Origin: Dendrocalamus latiflorus
Lineage: Eukaryota > Streptophyta > Magnoliopsida > Poales > Poaceae
Assembly: GCA_017311315.1 (NCBI GenBank)
Contig: CM029664.1
Span: 25,179,716 to 25,243,715 of the forward strand
Direction: 5' to 3'
Length of the DNA: 64,000 nucleotides
The notes beneath the pieces are model-generated. The model was not told the DNA's origin and did not search any database. It saw nothing but the letters and a program-made list of their open reading frames with translations. The position numbers were made by a program, and so were the translations under genes. Each line of letters opens with the position of its first letter. Position 1 is the first letter of the stretch. This document shows positions 43,201 to 56,700 of this stretch, in pieces.

Positions 43201-46100
43201 GACCGCTAGTGCATCACCAATGTTCAGCTTTAAGTATTCAGGAGCAGCCCTCAATGCAATATCAATGACTAGTCTCAAGTATTCAAAGGATTTAAGTGAA
43301 CCTCGTATGTATGGTGCTCGGCTGTATGGTGCTCAAGGAAACCAACGCGTACACTAACTCCCCTCTTGGTTTTCGGATCGCACCTCCGTGGAGTTGGTTT
43401 CGGATGGCAACCTCCAAACGGATTCGGAAGTGGACAGCTAGCCAAAACCGACATTCGATTGTAGGGTCGTACTCGAATTGATCTGGGAGGAGTTGTAGAC
43501 ACTGGACTCACTTCAAGAGTAAAATGAATCTACTTTTTTGTTTGGATTCTAGGGTTGTACTCGGGTTGATCTGAGAGGAGTTGTAGACGCGGACTCAACT
43601 TCAAGAGTAAATTGAATCTACTTTTTTTTGTTTTAAGGCACACAAAATCAAGTTGCGCGAAGAAACGCAAAGATCAGCACGTAAACAACATTTCTAATGG
43701 ATCAAGGCTGAACAAAACTCACAAAAATAGCAGATGCGAAACTAGCGTTTGGATTTTTCTGATTCAGATTGAAACATACATCTTTCATTTGCAATTGGGT
43801 TGCTGTTTATCTTGTTCTTGCCTGTTCTTCGATTGCTTGTAGGAAACAAGTACCCTCGTGGTTACGTTGATTGTGCTCCGACAAGGTCACGAAGCAACCT
43901 CTGGAGTTGGTATCGATCGCTAAGGCGCAACGTCCTTGGGGGTTGTAGTCGGGTCGTCAACGTTATCTACATCCTAAATCGAATCTAGCTCTTTCTTCAA
44001 AGAACGGGACCGCTAGTGCTATCACCAATGTTCAGCTTTAAGTATTCAGGAGCAGCCCTCAATGCAATATCAATGACTAGTCTCAAGTATTCAAAGGATT
44101 TAAGTGAACCTCGTATGTATGGTGCTTCGGCTGTATGGTGCTCAAGGAAACCAACGCGTACACTAACTCCCCTCTTGGTTTTCGGATCGCACCTCCCTGG
44201 AGTTGGTTTCGGATGGCAACCTCCAAACGGATTCGGAAGTGGACAGCTAGCCAAAACCGACATTCGATTGTAGGGTCGTACTCGAATTGATCTGGGAGGA
44301 GTTGTAGACACGGACTCACTTCAAGAGTAAAATGAATCTACTTTTTTTGTTTGGATTCTAGGGTTGTACTCGGGTTGATCTGGGAGGAGTTGTAGACACG
44401 GGACTCAACTTCAAGAGTAAATTGAATCTACTTTTTTTTGTTTTAAGGGAACACAAGATCAAGTTGCGCGAAGGAACGCAAAGATCAGCACGTAAACAAA
44501 ATTTCTAATGGATCAAGGCTGAACAAAACTCACAAAAATAGCAGATGCGAAACTAGCGTTTGGATTTTTCTGATTCAGATTGAAACATACATCTTTCATT
44601 TGCAATTGGGTTGCTGTTTATCTTGTTCTTGCCTGTTCTTCGATTGCTTGTAGGAACAAGTACCCTCGTGGTTACGTTGATTGTGCTCCGACAAGGTCAC
44701 GAAGCAACCTCTGGAGTTGGTATCGATCGCTAAGGCGCAACGTCCTTGGGGGTTGTAGTCGGGTCGTCAACGTTATCTACATCCTAAATCGAATCTAGCT
44801 CTTTCTTCAAAGAACGGGACCGCTAGTGCTATCACCAATGTTCAGCTTTAAGTATTCAGGAGCAGCCCTCAATGCAATATCAATGACTAGTCTCAAGTAT
44901 TCAAAGGATTTAAGTGAACCTCGTATGTATGGTGCTCGGCTGTATGGTGCTCAAGGAAACCAACGCGTACACTAACTCCCCTCTTGGTTTTCGGATCGCA
45001 CCTCCCTGGAGTTGGTTTCGGATGGCAACCTCCAAACGGATTCGGAAGTGGACAGCTAGCCAAAACCGACATTCGATTGTAGGGTCGTACTCGAATTGAT
45101 CTGGGAGGAGTTGTAGACACGGACTCACTTCAAGAGTAAAATGAATCTACTTTTTTTGTTTGGATTCTAGGGTTGTACTCGGGTTGATCTGGGAGGAGTT
45201 GTAGACACGGACTCAACTTCAAGAGTAAATTGAATCTACTTTTTTTTGTTTTAAGGGAACACAAGATCAAGTTGCGCGAAGGAACGCAAAGATCAGCACG
45301 TAAACAAAATTTCTAATGGATCAAGGCTGAACAAAACTCACAAAAATAGCAGATGCGAAACTAGCGTTTGGATTTTTCTGATTCAGATTGAAACATACAT
45401 CTTTCATTTGCAATTGGGTTGCTGTTTATCTTGTTCTTGCCTGTTCTTCGATTGCTTGTAGGAACAAGTACCCTCGTGGTTACGTTGATTGTGCTCCGAC
45501 AAGGTCACGAAGCAACCTCTGGAGTTGGTATCGATCGCTAAGGCGCAACGTCCTTGGGGGGTTGTAGTCGGGTCGTCAACGTTATCTACATCCTAAATCG
45601 AATCTAGCTCTTTCTTCAAAGAACGGGACCGCTAGTGCTATCACCAATGTTCAGCTTTAAGTATTCAGGAGCAGCCCTCAATGCAATATCAATGACTAGT
45701 CTCAAGTATTCAAAGGATTTAAGTGAACCTCGTATGTATGGTGCTCGGCTGTATGGTGCTTCAAGGAAACCAACGCGTACACTAACTCCCCTCTTGGTTT
45801 TCGGATCGCACCTCCCTGGAGTTGGTTTCGGATGGCAACCTCCAAACGGATTCGGAAGTGGACAGCTACCCAAAACCGACATTCGATTCTAGGGTCGTAC
45901 TCGGAATTGATCTGGGAGGAGTTGTAGACACGGACTCACTTCAAGAGTCAAATGAATCTACTTTTTTTGTTTGGATTCTAGGGTTGTACTCGGGTTGATC
46001 TGGGAGGAGTTGTAGACACGGACTCAACTTCAAGAGTAAATTGAATCTACTTTTTTTGTTTTAAGGGAACACAAGATCAAGTTGCGCGAAGGAACGCAAA
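37292..46100 (-). repeat. Inverted satellite array, homogeneous type C monomers
   Basis: The array runs on the minus strand. Using GGACCGCTAG as anchor, copies lie at 37561, 38366, 39171, 39976, 40782, 41590, 42395, 43202, 44009, 44819 and 45628 (spacing 805-810). All share variants not seen before the gap: TGTAGGAACAAGTACCC instead of TGTAGGACAACAAGTACCC, CCTAAATCGAATCTAGC, TTCTTCAAAGAACGGG (mostly), AACTCACAAAAATAG and GGATTTAAGTG. There is no A/B alternation here, so this is a separately homogenised monomer family. Scattered one-base indels occur. No genes. Confidence 0.9.
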
Positions 46101-49100
46101 GATCAGCACGTAAAGAAAATTTCTAATGCATCAAGGCTGAACAAAACTCGCAAAAATAGCAGATGCGAAACTAGCGTTTGGATTTTTCTGATTCAGATTG
46201 AAACACACATCTTTCGTTTGCAATTGGGTTGCTGTTTATCTTGTTCTTGCCTGTTCTTCGATTGCTTGTAGGAACAAGTACCCTCGTGGTTACGTTGATT
46301 GTGCTCCGACAAGGTCACGAAGCAACCTCTGGAGTTGGTATCGATCGCTAAGGCGCAACGTCCTTGGGGGTTGTAGTCGGGTCGTCAACGTTATCTACAT
46401 CCTAAATCGAATCTACCATCTTTCTTCGAAGAACGGGACCGCTAGTGCTATCAGCCAATGTTCAGCTTTAAGTATTCAGGAGCAGCCCTCAATGCAATAT
46501 CAATGACTAGTCTCAAGTATTCAAAGGATATTAAGTGAACCTCGTATGTATGGTGCTTCGGCTGTATGGTGCTCAAGGAAACCAACGCGTACACTAACTC
46601 CCCTCTTGGTTTCCGGATCGCACCTCCCGTGGAGTTGGTTTCGGATGGCAACCTCCAAACGGATTCGGAAGTGGACAGCTAGCCAAAACCGACTTCGATT
46701 CTAGGGTCGTACTCGGATTGATCTGGGAGGAGTTGTAGACACGGACTCACTTCAAGAGTCAAATGAATCTACTTTTTTTGTTTGGATTCTAGGGTTGTAC
46801 TCGGGTTGATCTGGAGGAGTTGTAGACACGGACTCAACTTCAAGAGTAAATTGAATCTACTTTTTTTGTTTTAAGGGAACACAAGATCAAGTTGCGCGAA
46901 GGAACGCAAAGATCAGCACGTAAACAAAATTTCTAATGGATCAAGGCTGAACAAAACTCACAAAAATAGCAGATGCGAAACTAGCGTTTGGATTTTTCTG
47001 ATTCAGATTGAAACATACATCTTTCATTTGCAATTGGGTTGCTGTTTATCTTGTTCTTGCCTGTTCTTCGATTGCTTGTAGGAAACAAGTACCCTCGTGG
47101 TTACGTTGATTGTGCTCCGACAAGGTCACGAAGCAACCTCTGGAAGTTGGTATCGATCGCTAAGGCGCAACTGTCCTTGGGGGGTTGTAGTCGGGTCGTC
47201 AACGTTATCTACATCCTAAATCGAATCTAGCACTTTCATTCGAAAGAACGGGACCGCTAGTGCTATCACCAATGTTCAGCTTTAAGTATTCAGGAGCAGC
47301 CCTCAATGCAATATCAGTGACTAGTCTCAAGTATTCAAAGGATATAAGTGAACCTCGTATGTATGGTGTTCGGCTGAATGGTGTTCAAGGAAACCAACGC
47401 GTACACTAACTCCCCTCTTGGTTTTCGGATAGCACCTCCCTGGAGTTGGTTTCGGATGGCAACCTCCAAACGGATTCGGAAGTGGACAGCTAGCCAAAAC
47501 CGACATTGATTCTAGGGTCGTACTCGGATTGATCTGGGAGGAGTTGTAGACACGGACTCACTTCAAGAGTCAAATGAATCTAGCTTTTTTTTGTTTGGAT
47601 TCTAGGGTTGTACTCGGGTTGATCTGGGAGGAGTTGTAGACACGGACTCAATTTCAAGAGTAAATTGAATCTACTTGTTTTTGTTTTAAGGGAACACAAG
47701 ATCAAGTTGCGCGAAGGAACGCAAAGATCAGCACGTAAAGAAAATTTCTAATGCATCAAGGCTGAACAAAACTCGCAAAAATAGCAGATGCGAAACTAGC
47801 GTTTGGATTTTTCTGATTCAGATTGAAACATACATCTTTCAGTTTGCAATTGGGTTGCTGTTTATCTTGTTCTTGCCTGTTCTTCGATTGCTTGTAGGAA
47901 ACAAGTACCCTCGTGGTTACGTTGATTGTGCTCCGACAAGGTCACGAACAACCTCTGGAGTTTGTATCGATCGCTAAGGCGCAACGTCCTTGGGGGTTGT
48001 ATTCGGGTCGTCAACGTTATCTCCATCCTCAATCGAATCTACCACTTTCATCGAAGAACGGGACCGCTAGTGCTATCAGCCAATGTTCAGCTTTAAGTAT
48101 TCAGGAGCAGCCCTCAATGCAATATCAATGACTAGTCTCAAGTATTCAAAGGATATAAGTGAACCTCGTATGTATGGTGTTCGGCTGTATGGTGTTCAAG
48201 GAAACCAACGCGTGCACCTAACTCCCCTCTTGGTTTCGGATAGCACCTCCCGTGGAGTTGGTTTCGGATGGCAACCTCCAAACGGATTCGGAAGGGGACA
48301 GCTAGCCAAAACCGACATCGATTGTAGGGTCGTACTCGGATTGATCTGGGAGGAGTTGTAGACACGGACTCACTTCAAGAGTCAAATGAATCTACTTTTT
48401 TTGTTTGGATTCTAGGGCTTGTACTCGGGTTGATCTGGGAGGAGTTGTAGACAGCGGACTCAACTTCAAGAGTAAATTGAATCTACTTTTTTTGTTTTAA
48501 GGGAACACAAGATCAAGTTGCGCGAAGGAACGCAAAGATCAGCACGTAAACAAAATTTCTAATGGATCAAGGCTGAACAAAACTCGCAAAAATAGCAGAT
48601 GCGAAACTAGCGTTTGGATTTTTCTGATTCAGATTGAAACATGCATCTTTCATTTGCAATTGGGTGCCTGTTTATCTTGTTCTTGCCTGTTCTTTCGATT
48701 GCTTGTAGGAACAAAGTACCCTCGTGGTTACGTGATTGTGCTCCGACAAGGTCACGAACAACCTCTGGAATTGGTATCGATCGCTATGGCGCAATCGTCC
48801 TTGGGGGGTTGTAGTCGGGTCATCAACTGTTATCTCCATCCTCATTCGAATCTACCACTTTCATCGAAGAACGGGACCGCTAGTGCTATCACCAATGTTC
48901 AGCTTTAAGTATTCAGGAGCAGCCCTCAATGCAATATCAGTGACTAGTCCCAAGTATTCAAAGGATATAAGTGAACCTCGTATGTATGGTGTTCGGCCGA
49001 ATGGTGTTCAAGGAAACCAACGCGTACACTAACTCCCCTCTTGGTTTTCGGATAGCACCTCCCTGGAGTTGGTTTCGGATGGCAACCTCCAAACGGATTC

Positions 49101-52100
49101 GGAAGTGGGCAGCTACCCAAAACCGACATTGATTCTAGGGTCGTACTCGGATTGATCTGGGAGGAGTTGTAGACACGACTCACTTCAAGAGTCAAATGAA
49201 TCTAGTTTTTTTGTTTGGATTCTTGGGTTGTACTCGGGTTGATCTGGGAGGAGTTGTAGACACGGACTCAACTTTCAAGAGTAAATTGAATCTACTTGTT
49301 TTTGTTTTAAGGGAACACAAGATCAAGTTGCGCGAAGGAACGCAAAGATCAGCATGTAAACAACATTTCTAATGCATCAAGGCTGAACAAAACTCGCAAA
49401 AATAGCAGATGCGAAACTAGCGTTTGGATTTTTCTGATTCAGATTGAAACATACATCTTTCATTTGCAATTGGGTTGCTGTTTATCTTGTTCTTGCCTGT
49501 TCTTCGATTGCTTGTAGGAACAAGTACCCTCGTGGTTACGTTGATTGTGCTCCGACAAGGTCACGAGCAACCTCTGGAGTTGGTATCGATCGCTAAGGCG
49601 CAACGTCCTTGGGGGTTGTAGTCGGGTCGTCAACGTTATCTACATCCTAAATCGAATCTAGCTCTTTCATTCAAAGAACGGGACCGCTAGTGCTATCACC
49701 AATGTTCAGCTTTAAGTATTCAGGAGCAGCCCTCAATGCAATATCAATGACTAGTCTCAAGTATTCAAAGGATTATAAGTGAACCTCGTATGTATGGTGC
49801 TTCGGCTGTATGGTGCTCAAGGAAACCAACGCGTACACTAACTCCCCTCTTGGTTTTCGGATCGCACCTCCCGTGGAGTTGGTTTCGGATGGCAACCTCC
49901 AAACGGATTCGGAAGTGGACAGCTAGCCAAAACCGACTTCGATTCTAGGGTCGTACTCGAATTGATCTGGGAGGAGTTGTAGACACGGACTCACTTCAAG
50001 AGTCAAATGAATCTACTTTTTTTGTTTGGATTCTAGGGCTTGTACTCGGGTTGATCTGGGAGGAGTTGTAGACACGGGACTCAACTTCAAGAGTAAATTG
50101 ATCTACTTTTTTTGTTTTAAGGGAACACAAGATCAAGTTGCGCGAAGGAACGCAAAGATCAGCACGTAAACAAAATTTCTAATGGATCAAGGCTGAACAA
50201 AACTCGCAAAAATAGCAGATGCGAAACTAGCGTTTGGATTTTTCTGATTCAGATTGAAACATGCATCTTTCATTTGCTATTGGGTTGCTGTTTATATTGT
50301 TCTTGCCTGTTCTTCGATTGATTGTAGGACAACAAGTACCCCCGTGGTTACGTTGATTGTGCTCCGACAAGGTCACGAACAACCTCTGGAGTTGGTATCG
50401 ATCGCTAATGGCGCAATGTCCTTGGGGGGTTGTAGTCGGGTCAGTCAACGTTATCTCCATCCTCATTCGAATCTACCACTTTCATCGAAGAACGGGACCG
50501 CTAGTGCTATCACCAATGTTCAGCTTTAAGTATTCAGGAGCAGCCCTCAATGCAATATCAAGTGACTAGTCTCAAGTATTCAAAGGATATAAGTGAACCT
50601 CGTATGTATGGTGTTCGGCTGTAATGGTGCTTCAAGGAAACCAACGCGTACACTAACTCCCCTCTTGGTTTTCGGATAGCACCTCCCTGGAGTTGGTTTC
50701 GGATGGCAACCTCCAAACGGATTCGGAAGTGGACAGCTACCAAAACCGACATTCGATTCTAGGGTCGTACTCGGATTGATCTGGGAGGAGTTGTAGACAT
50801 GACTCACTTCAAGAGTCAAATGAATCTAGCTTTTTTTGTTTGGATTCTAGGGTTGTACTCGGGTTGATCTGGGAGGAGTTGTAGACACGGACTCAACTTC
50901 AAGAGTAAATTGAATCTACTTTTTTTTGTTTTAAGGGAACACAAGATCAAGTTGCGCGAAGGAACGCAAAGATCAGCACGTAAACAAAATTTCTAATGGA
51001 TCAAGGCTGAACAAAACTCGCAAAAATAGCAGATGCGAAACTAGCGTTTGGATTTTTCTGATTCAGATTGAAACATACATCTTTCATTTGCAATTGGGTT
51101 GCTGTTTATCTTGTTCTTGCCTGTTCTTCGATTGCTTGTAGGACAACAAGTACCCCTCGTGGTTACGTTGATTGTGCTCCGACAAGGTCACGAACAACCT
51201 CTGGAGTTTGTATCGATCGCTAAGGCGCAACGTCCTTGGGGGTTGTATTCGGGTCGTCAACGTTATCTCCATCCTCAATCGAATCTACCATCTTTCATCG
51301 AAGAACGGGACCGCTAGTGCTATCACCAATGTTCAGCTTTAAGTATTCAGGAGCAGCCCTCAATGCAATATCAATGACTAGTCTCAAGTATTCAAAGGAT
51401 ATAAGTGAACCTCGTATGTATGGTGTTCGGCTGTATGGTGCTTCAAGGAAACCAACGCGTACACTAACTCCCCTCTTGGTTTTCGGATAGCACCTCCCTG
51501 GAGTTGGTTTCGGATGGCAACCTCCAAACGGATTCGGAAGTGGACAGCTAGCCAAAACCGACTTCGATTCTAGGGTCGTACTCGGATTGATCTGGGAGGA
51601 GTTGTAGACACGGACTCACTTCAAGAGTCAAATGAATCTACTTTTTTTGTTTGGATTCTAGGGTGTACTCGGGTTGATCTGGGAGGAGTTGTAGACACGG
51701 ACTCAACTTCAAGAGTAAATTGAATCTACTTTTTTTGTTTTAAGGGAACACAAGATCAAGTTGCGCGAAGGAACGCAAAGATCAGCACGGTAAACAAAAT
51801 TTCTAATGGATCAAGGCTGAACAAAACTCGCAAAAATAGCAGATGCGAAACTAGCGTTTGGATTTTTCTGATTCAGATTGAAACATGCATCTTTCATTTG
51901 CAATTGGGTGCCTGTTTATCTTGTTCTTGCATGTTCTTCGATTGCTTGTAGGACAACAAGTACCCTCGTGGTTACGTTGATTGTGCTCCGACAAGGTCAC
52001 GAACAACCTCTGGAATTGGTACCGATCGCTATGGCGCAATGTCCTTGGGGGGTTGTAGTCGGGTCATCAATGTTATCTCCATCCTCATTCGAATCTACCA

Positions 52101-55100
52101 CTTTCATCGAAGAACGGGACCGCTAGTGCTATCACCAATGTTCAGCTTTAAGTATTCAGGAGCAGCCCTCAATGCAATATCAGTGACTAGTCTCAAGTAT
52201 TCAAAGGATATAAGTGAACCTCGTATGTATGGTGTTCGGCTGAATGGTGTTCAAGGAAACCAACGCGTACACTAACTCCCCTCTTGGTTTTCGGATAGCA
52301 CCTCCCTGGAGTGGTTTCGGATGGCAACCTCCAAACGGATTCGGAAGTGGACAGCTAGCCAAAACCGACATTGATTCTAGGGTCGTACTCGGATTGATCT
52401 GGGAGGAGTTGTAGACAGACTCACTTCAAGAGTCAAATGAATCTAGTTTTTTTTGTTTGGATTCTAGGGTTGTACTCGGGTTGATCTGGGAGGAGTTGTA
52501 GACACGGACTCAACTTTCAAGAGTAAATTGAATCTACTGTTTTTGTTTTAAGGGAACACAAGATCAAGTTGCGCGAAGGAACGCAAAGATCAGCACGTAA
52601 AGAAAATTTCTAATGCATCAAGGCTGAACAAAACTCGCAAAAATAGCAGATGCGAAACTAGCGTTTGGATTTTTCTGATTCAGATTGAAACACTACATCT
52701 TTCGTTTGCAATTGGGTTGCTGTTTATCTTGTTCTTGCCTGTTCTTCGATTGCTTGTAGGACAACAAGTACCCCGTGGTTACGTTGATTGTGCTCCGACA
52801 AGGTCACGAACAACCTCTGGAGTTTGTATCGATCGCTAAGGCGCAACGTCCTTGGGGGGTTGTATTCGGGTCGTCAACGTTATCTCCATCCTCAATCGAA
52901 TCTACCATCTTTCATCGAAGAACGGGACCGCTAGTGCTATCGCCAATGTTCAGCTTTAAGTATTCAGGAGCAGCCCTCAATGCAATATCAATGACTAGTC
53001 TCAAGTATTCAAAGGATATAAGTGAACCTCGTATGTATGGTGTTCGGCTGTATGGTTGCTTCAAGGAAACCAACGCGTGCACCTAACTCCCCTCTTGGTT
53101 TTCCGGATCGCACCTCCGTGGAGTTGGTTTCGGATGGCAACCTCCAAACGGATTCGGAAGTGGACAGCTAGCCAAAACCGACTTCGATTCTAGGGTCGTA
53201 CTCGGATTGATCTGGGAGGAGTTGTAGACACGGACTCACTTCAAGAGTCAAATGAATCTACTTTTTTTGTTTGGATTCTAGGGCTGTACTCGGGTTGATC
53301 TGGGAGGAGTTGTAGACACGGACTCAACTTCAAGAGTAAATTGGATCTACTTTTTTTGTTTTAAGGGAACACAAGATCAAGTTGCGCGAAGGAACGCAAA
53401 GATCAGCACGTAAACAAAATTTCTAATGGATCAAGGCTGAACAAAACTCGCAAAAATAGCAGATGCGAAACTAGCGTTTGGATTTTTCTGATTCAGATTG
53501 AAACACACATGTTTCGTTTGCAATTGGGTTGCTGTTTATCTTGTTCTTGCATGTTCTTCGATTGCTTGTAGGACAACAAGTACCCTCGTGGTTACGTTGA
53601 TTGTGCTCCGACAAGGTCACGAACAACCTCTGGAAGTTGGTATCCGATCGCTAATGGCGCAACTGTCCTTGGGGGGTTGTAGTCGGGTCATCAACGTTAT
53701 CTCCATCCTCAATCGAATCTACCACTTTCATCGAAAGAACGGGACCGCTAGTGCTATCACCAATGTTCAGCTTTAAGTATTCAGGAGCAGCCCTCAATGC
53801 AATATCAAGTGACTAGTCTCAAGTATTCAAAGGATATAAGTGAACCTCGTATGTATGGTGCTCGGCTGTAATGGTGTTCAAGGAAACCAACGCGTACACT
53901 AACTCCCCTCTTGGTTTCCGGATCGCACCTCCCTGGAGTTGGTTTCGGATGGCAACCTCCAAACGGATTCGGAAGTGGACAGCTAGCCAAAACCGACATT
54001 CGATTCTAGGGTCGTACTCGGATTGATCTGGGAGGAGTTGTAGACAGGACTCACTTCAAGAGTCAAATGAATCTACTTTTTTTTGTTTGGATTCTAGGGT
54101 TGTACTCGGGTTGATCTGGGAGGAGTTGTAGACACGGACTCAACTTCAAGAGTAAATTGAATCTACTTTTTTTTGTTTTAAGGGAACACAAGATCAGTTG
54201 CGCGAAGGAACGCAAAGATCAGCACGTAAACAAAATTTCTAATGGATCAAGGCTGAACAAAACTCGCAAAAATAGCAGATGCGAAACTAGCGTTTGGATT
54301 TTTCTGATTCAGATTGAAACATACATCTTTCATTTGCAATTGGGTTGCTGTTTATCTTGTTCTTGCCTGTTCTTCGATTGCTTGTAGGACAACAAGTACC
54401 CTCGTGGTTACGTTGATTGTGCTCCGACAAGGTCACGAACAACCTCTGGAGTTTGTATCGATCGCTAAGGCGCAACGTCCTTGGGGGTTGTATTCGGGTC
54501 GTCAACGTTATCTCCATCCTCAATCGAATCTACCACTTTCATCGAAAGAACGGGACCGCTAGTGCTATCGCCAATGTTCAGCTTTAAGTATTCAGGAGCA
54601 GCCCTCAATGCAATATCAATGACTAGTCTCAAGTATTCAAAGGATATAAGTGAACCTCGTATGTATGGTGTTCGGCTGTATGGTGTTCAAGGAAACCAAC
54701 GCGTACACCTAACTCCCCTCTTGGTTTTCGGATAGCACCTCCGTGGAGTTGGTTTCGGATGGCAACCTCCAAACGGATTCGGAAGTGGACAGCTAGCCAA
54801 AACCGACTTCGATTCTAGGGTCGTACTCGGATTGATCTGGGAGGAGTTGTAGACACGGACTCACTTCAAGAGTCAAATGAATCTACTTTTTTTGTTTGGA
54901 TTCTAGGGTTGTACTCGGGTTGATCTGGAGGAGTTGTAGACACGGACTCAACTTCAAGAGTAAATTGAATCTACTTTTTTTGTTTTAAGGGAACACAAGA
55001 TCAAGTTGCGCGAAGGAACGCAAAGATCAGCACGTAAACAAAATTTCTAATGGATCAAGGCTGAACAAAACTCGCAAAAATAGCAGATGCGAAACTAGCG

Positions 55101-56700
55101 TTTGGATTTTTCTGATTCAGATTGAAACATACATCTTTCATTTGCAATTGGGTGCTGTTTATCTTGTTCTTGCCTGTTCTTCGATTGCTTGTAGGACAAC
55201 AAGTACCCTCGTGGTTACGTTGATTGTGCTCCGACAAGGTCACGAACAACCTCTGGAGTTGGTATCGATCGCTAAGGCGCAATGTCCTTGGGGGTTGTAG
55301 TCGGGTCGTCAACGTTATCTCCATCCTCATCGAATCTACCACTTTCATCGAAGAACGGGACCGCTAGTGCTATCACCAATGTTCAGCTTTAAGTATTCAG
55401 GAGCAGCCCTCAATGCAATATCAATGACTAGTCTCAAGTATTCAAAGGATATAAGTGAACCTCGTATGTATGGTGTTCGGCTGTATGGTGTTCAAGGAAA
55501 CCAACGCGTACACTAACTCCCCTCTTGGTTTTCGGATAGCACCTCCCTGGAGTTGGTTTCGGATGGCAACCTCCAAACGGATTCGGAAGTGGACAGCTAG
55601 CCCAAAACGACATTCGATTCTAGGGTCGTACTCGGATTGATCTGGGAGGAGTTGTAGACACGGACTCACTTCAAGAGTCAAATGAATCTACTTTTTTTTG
55701 TTTGGATTCTAGGGTTGTACTCGGGTTGATCTGGGAGGAGTTGTAGACACGGACTCAACTTCAAGAGTAAATTGAATCTACTTTTTTTGTTTTAAGGGAA
55801 CACAAGATCAAGTTGCGCGAAGGAACGCAAAGATCAGCACGTAAACAAAATTTCTAATGCATCAAGGCTGAACAAAACTCGCAAAAATAGCAGATGCGAA
55901 ACTAGCGTTGGATTTTTCTGATTCAGATTGAAACATACATCTTTCATTTGCAATTGGGTTGCTGTTTATCTGTTCTTGCCTGTTCTTCGATTGCTTGTAG
56001 GACAACAAGTACCCTCGTGGTTACGTTGATTGTGCTCCGACAAGGTCACGAAGCAACCTCTGGAGTTGGTATCCGATCGCTATAGGCGCAACGTCCTTGG
56101 GGGTTGTAGTCGGGTCGTCAACGTTATCTCCATCCTCAATCGAATCTACCTCTTTATCGAAGAACGGGACCGCTAGTGCTATCACCAATGTTCAGCTTTA
56201 AGTATTCAGGAGCAGCCCTCAATGCAATATCAATGACTAGTCTCAAGTATTCAAAGGATATTAAGTGAACCTCGTATGTATGGTGTTCGGCTGTATGGTG
56301 TTCAAGGAAACCAACGCGTACACTAACTCCCCTCTTGGTTTTCGGATAGCACCTCCCTGGAGTTGGTTTCGGATGGCAACCTCCAAACGGATTCGGAAGT
56401 GGACAGCTAGCCAAAACCGACATTCGATTCTAGGGTCGTACTCGGATTGATCTGGGAGGAGTTGTAGACACAGACTCACTTCAAGAGTCAAAATGAATCT
56501 AGCTTTTTTTTGTTTGGATTCTTGGGTTGTACTCGGGTTGATCTGGAGGAGTTGTAGACACGGACTCAACTTCAAGAGTAATTGAATCTATTGTTTTTGT
56601 TTTAAGGAACACAAGATCAAGTTGCGCGAAGGAACGCAAAGATCAGCACGTAAAGAAAATTTCTAATGCATCAAGGCTGAACAAAACTCGCAAAAATAGC
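46101..56700 (-). repeat. Inverted satellite array, mosaic zone of A, B and C variants
   Basis: Anchors at 46438, 47253, 48063, 48876, 49683, 50497, 51310, 52119, 52927, 53744, 54555, 55360 and 56169, spacing 805-817. Individual monomers mix diagnostic variants. For example, the copy near 46200 has A-type ACACACATCTTTCGTTTG followed by C-type AGGAACAAGTACCC, and the copy near 53500 has A-type ends with B-type GCATGTTCTTCG. Length jitter of several bases per monomer reflects many single-base indels. Either exchange between families or consensus errors could produce this. No genes. Confidence 0.85.
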
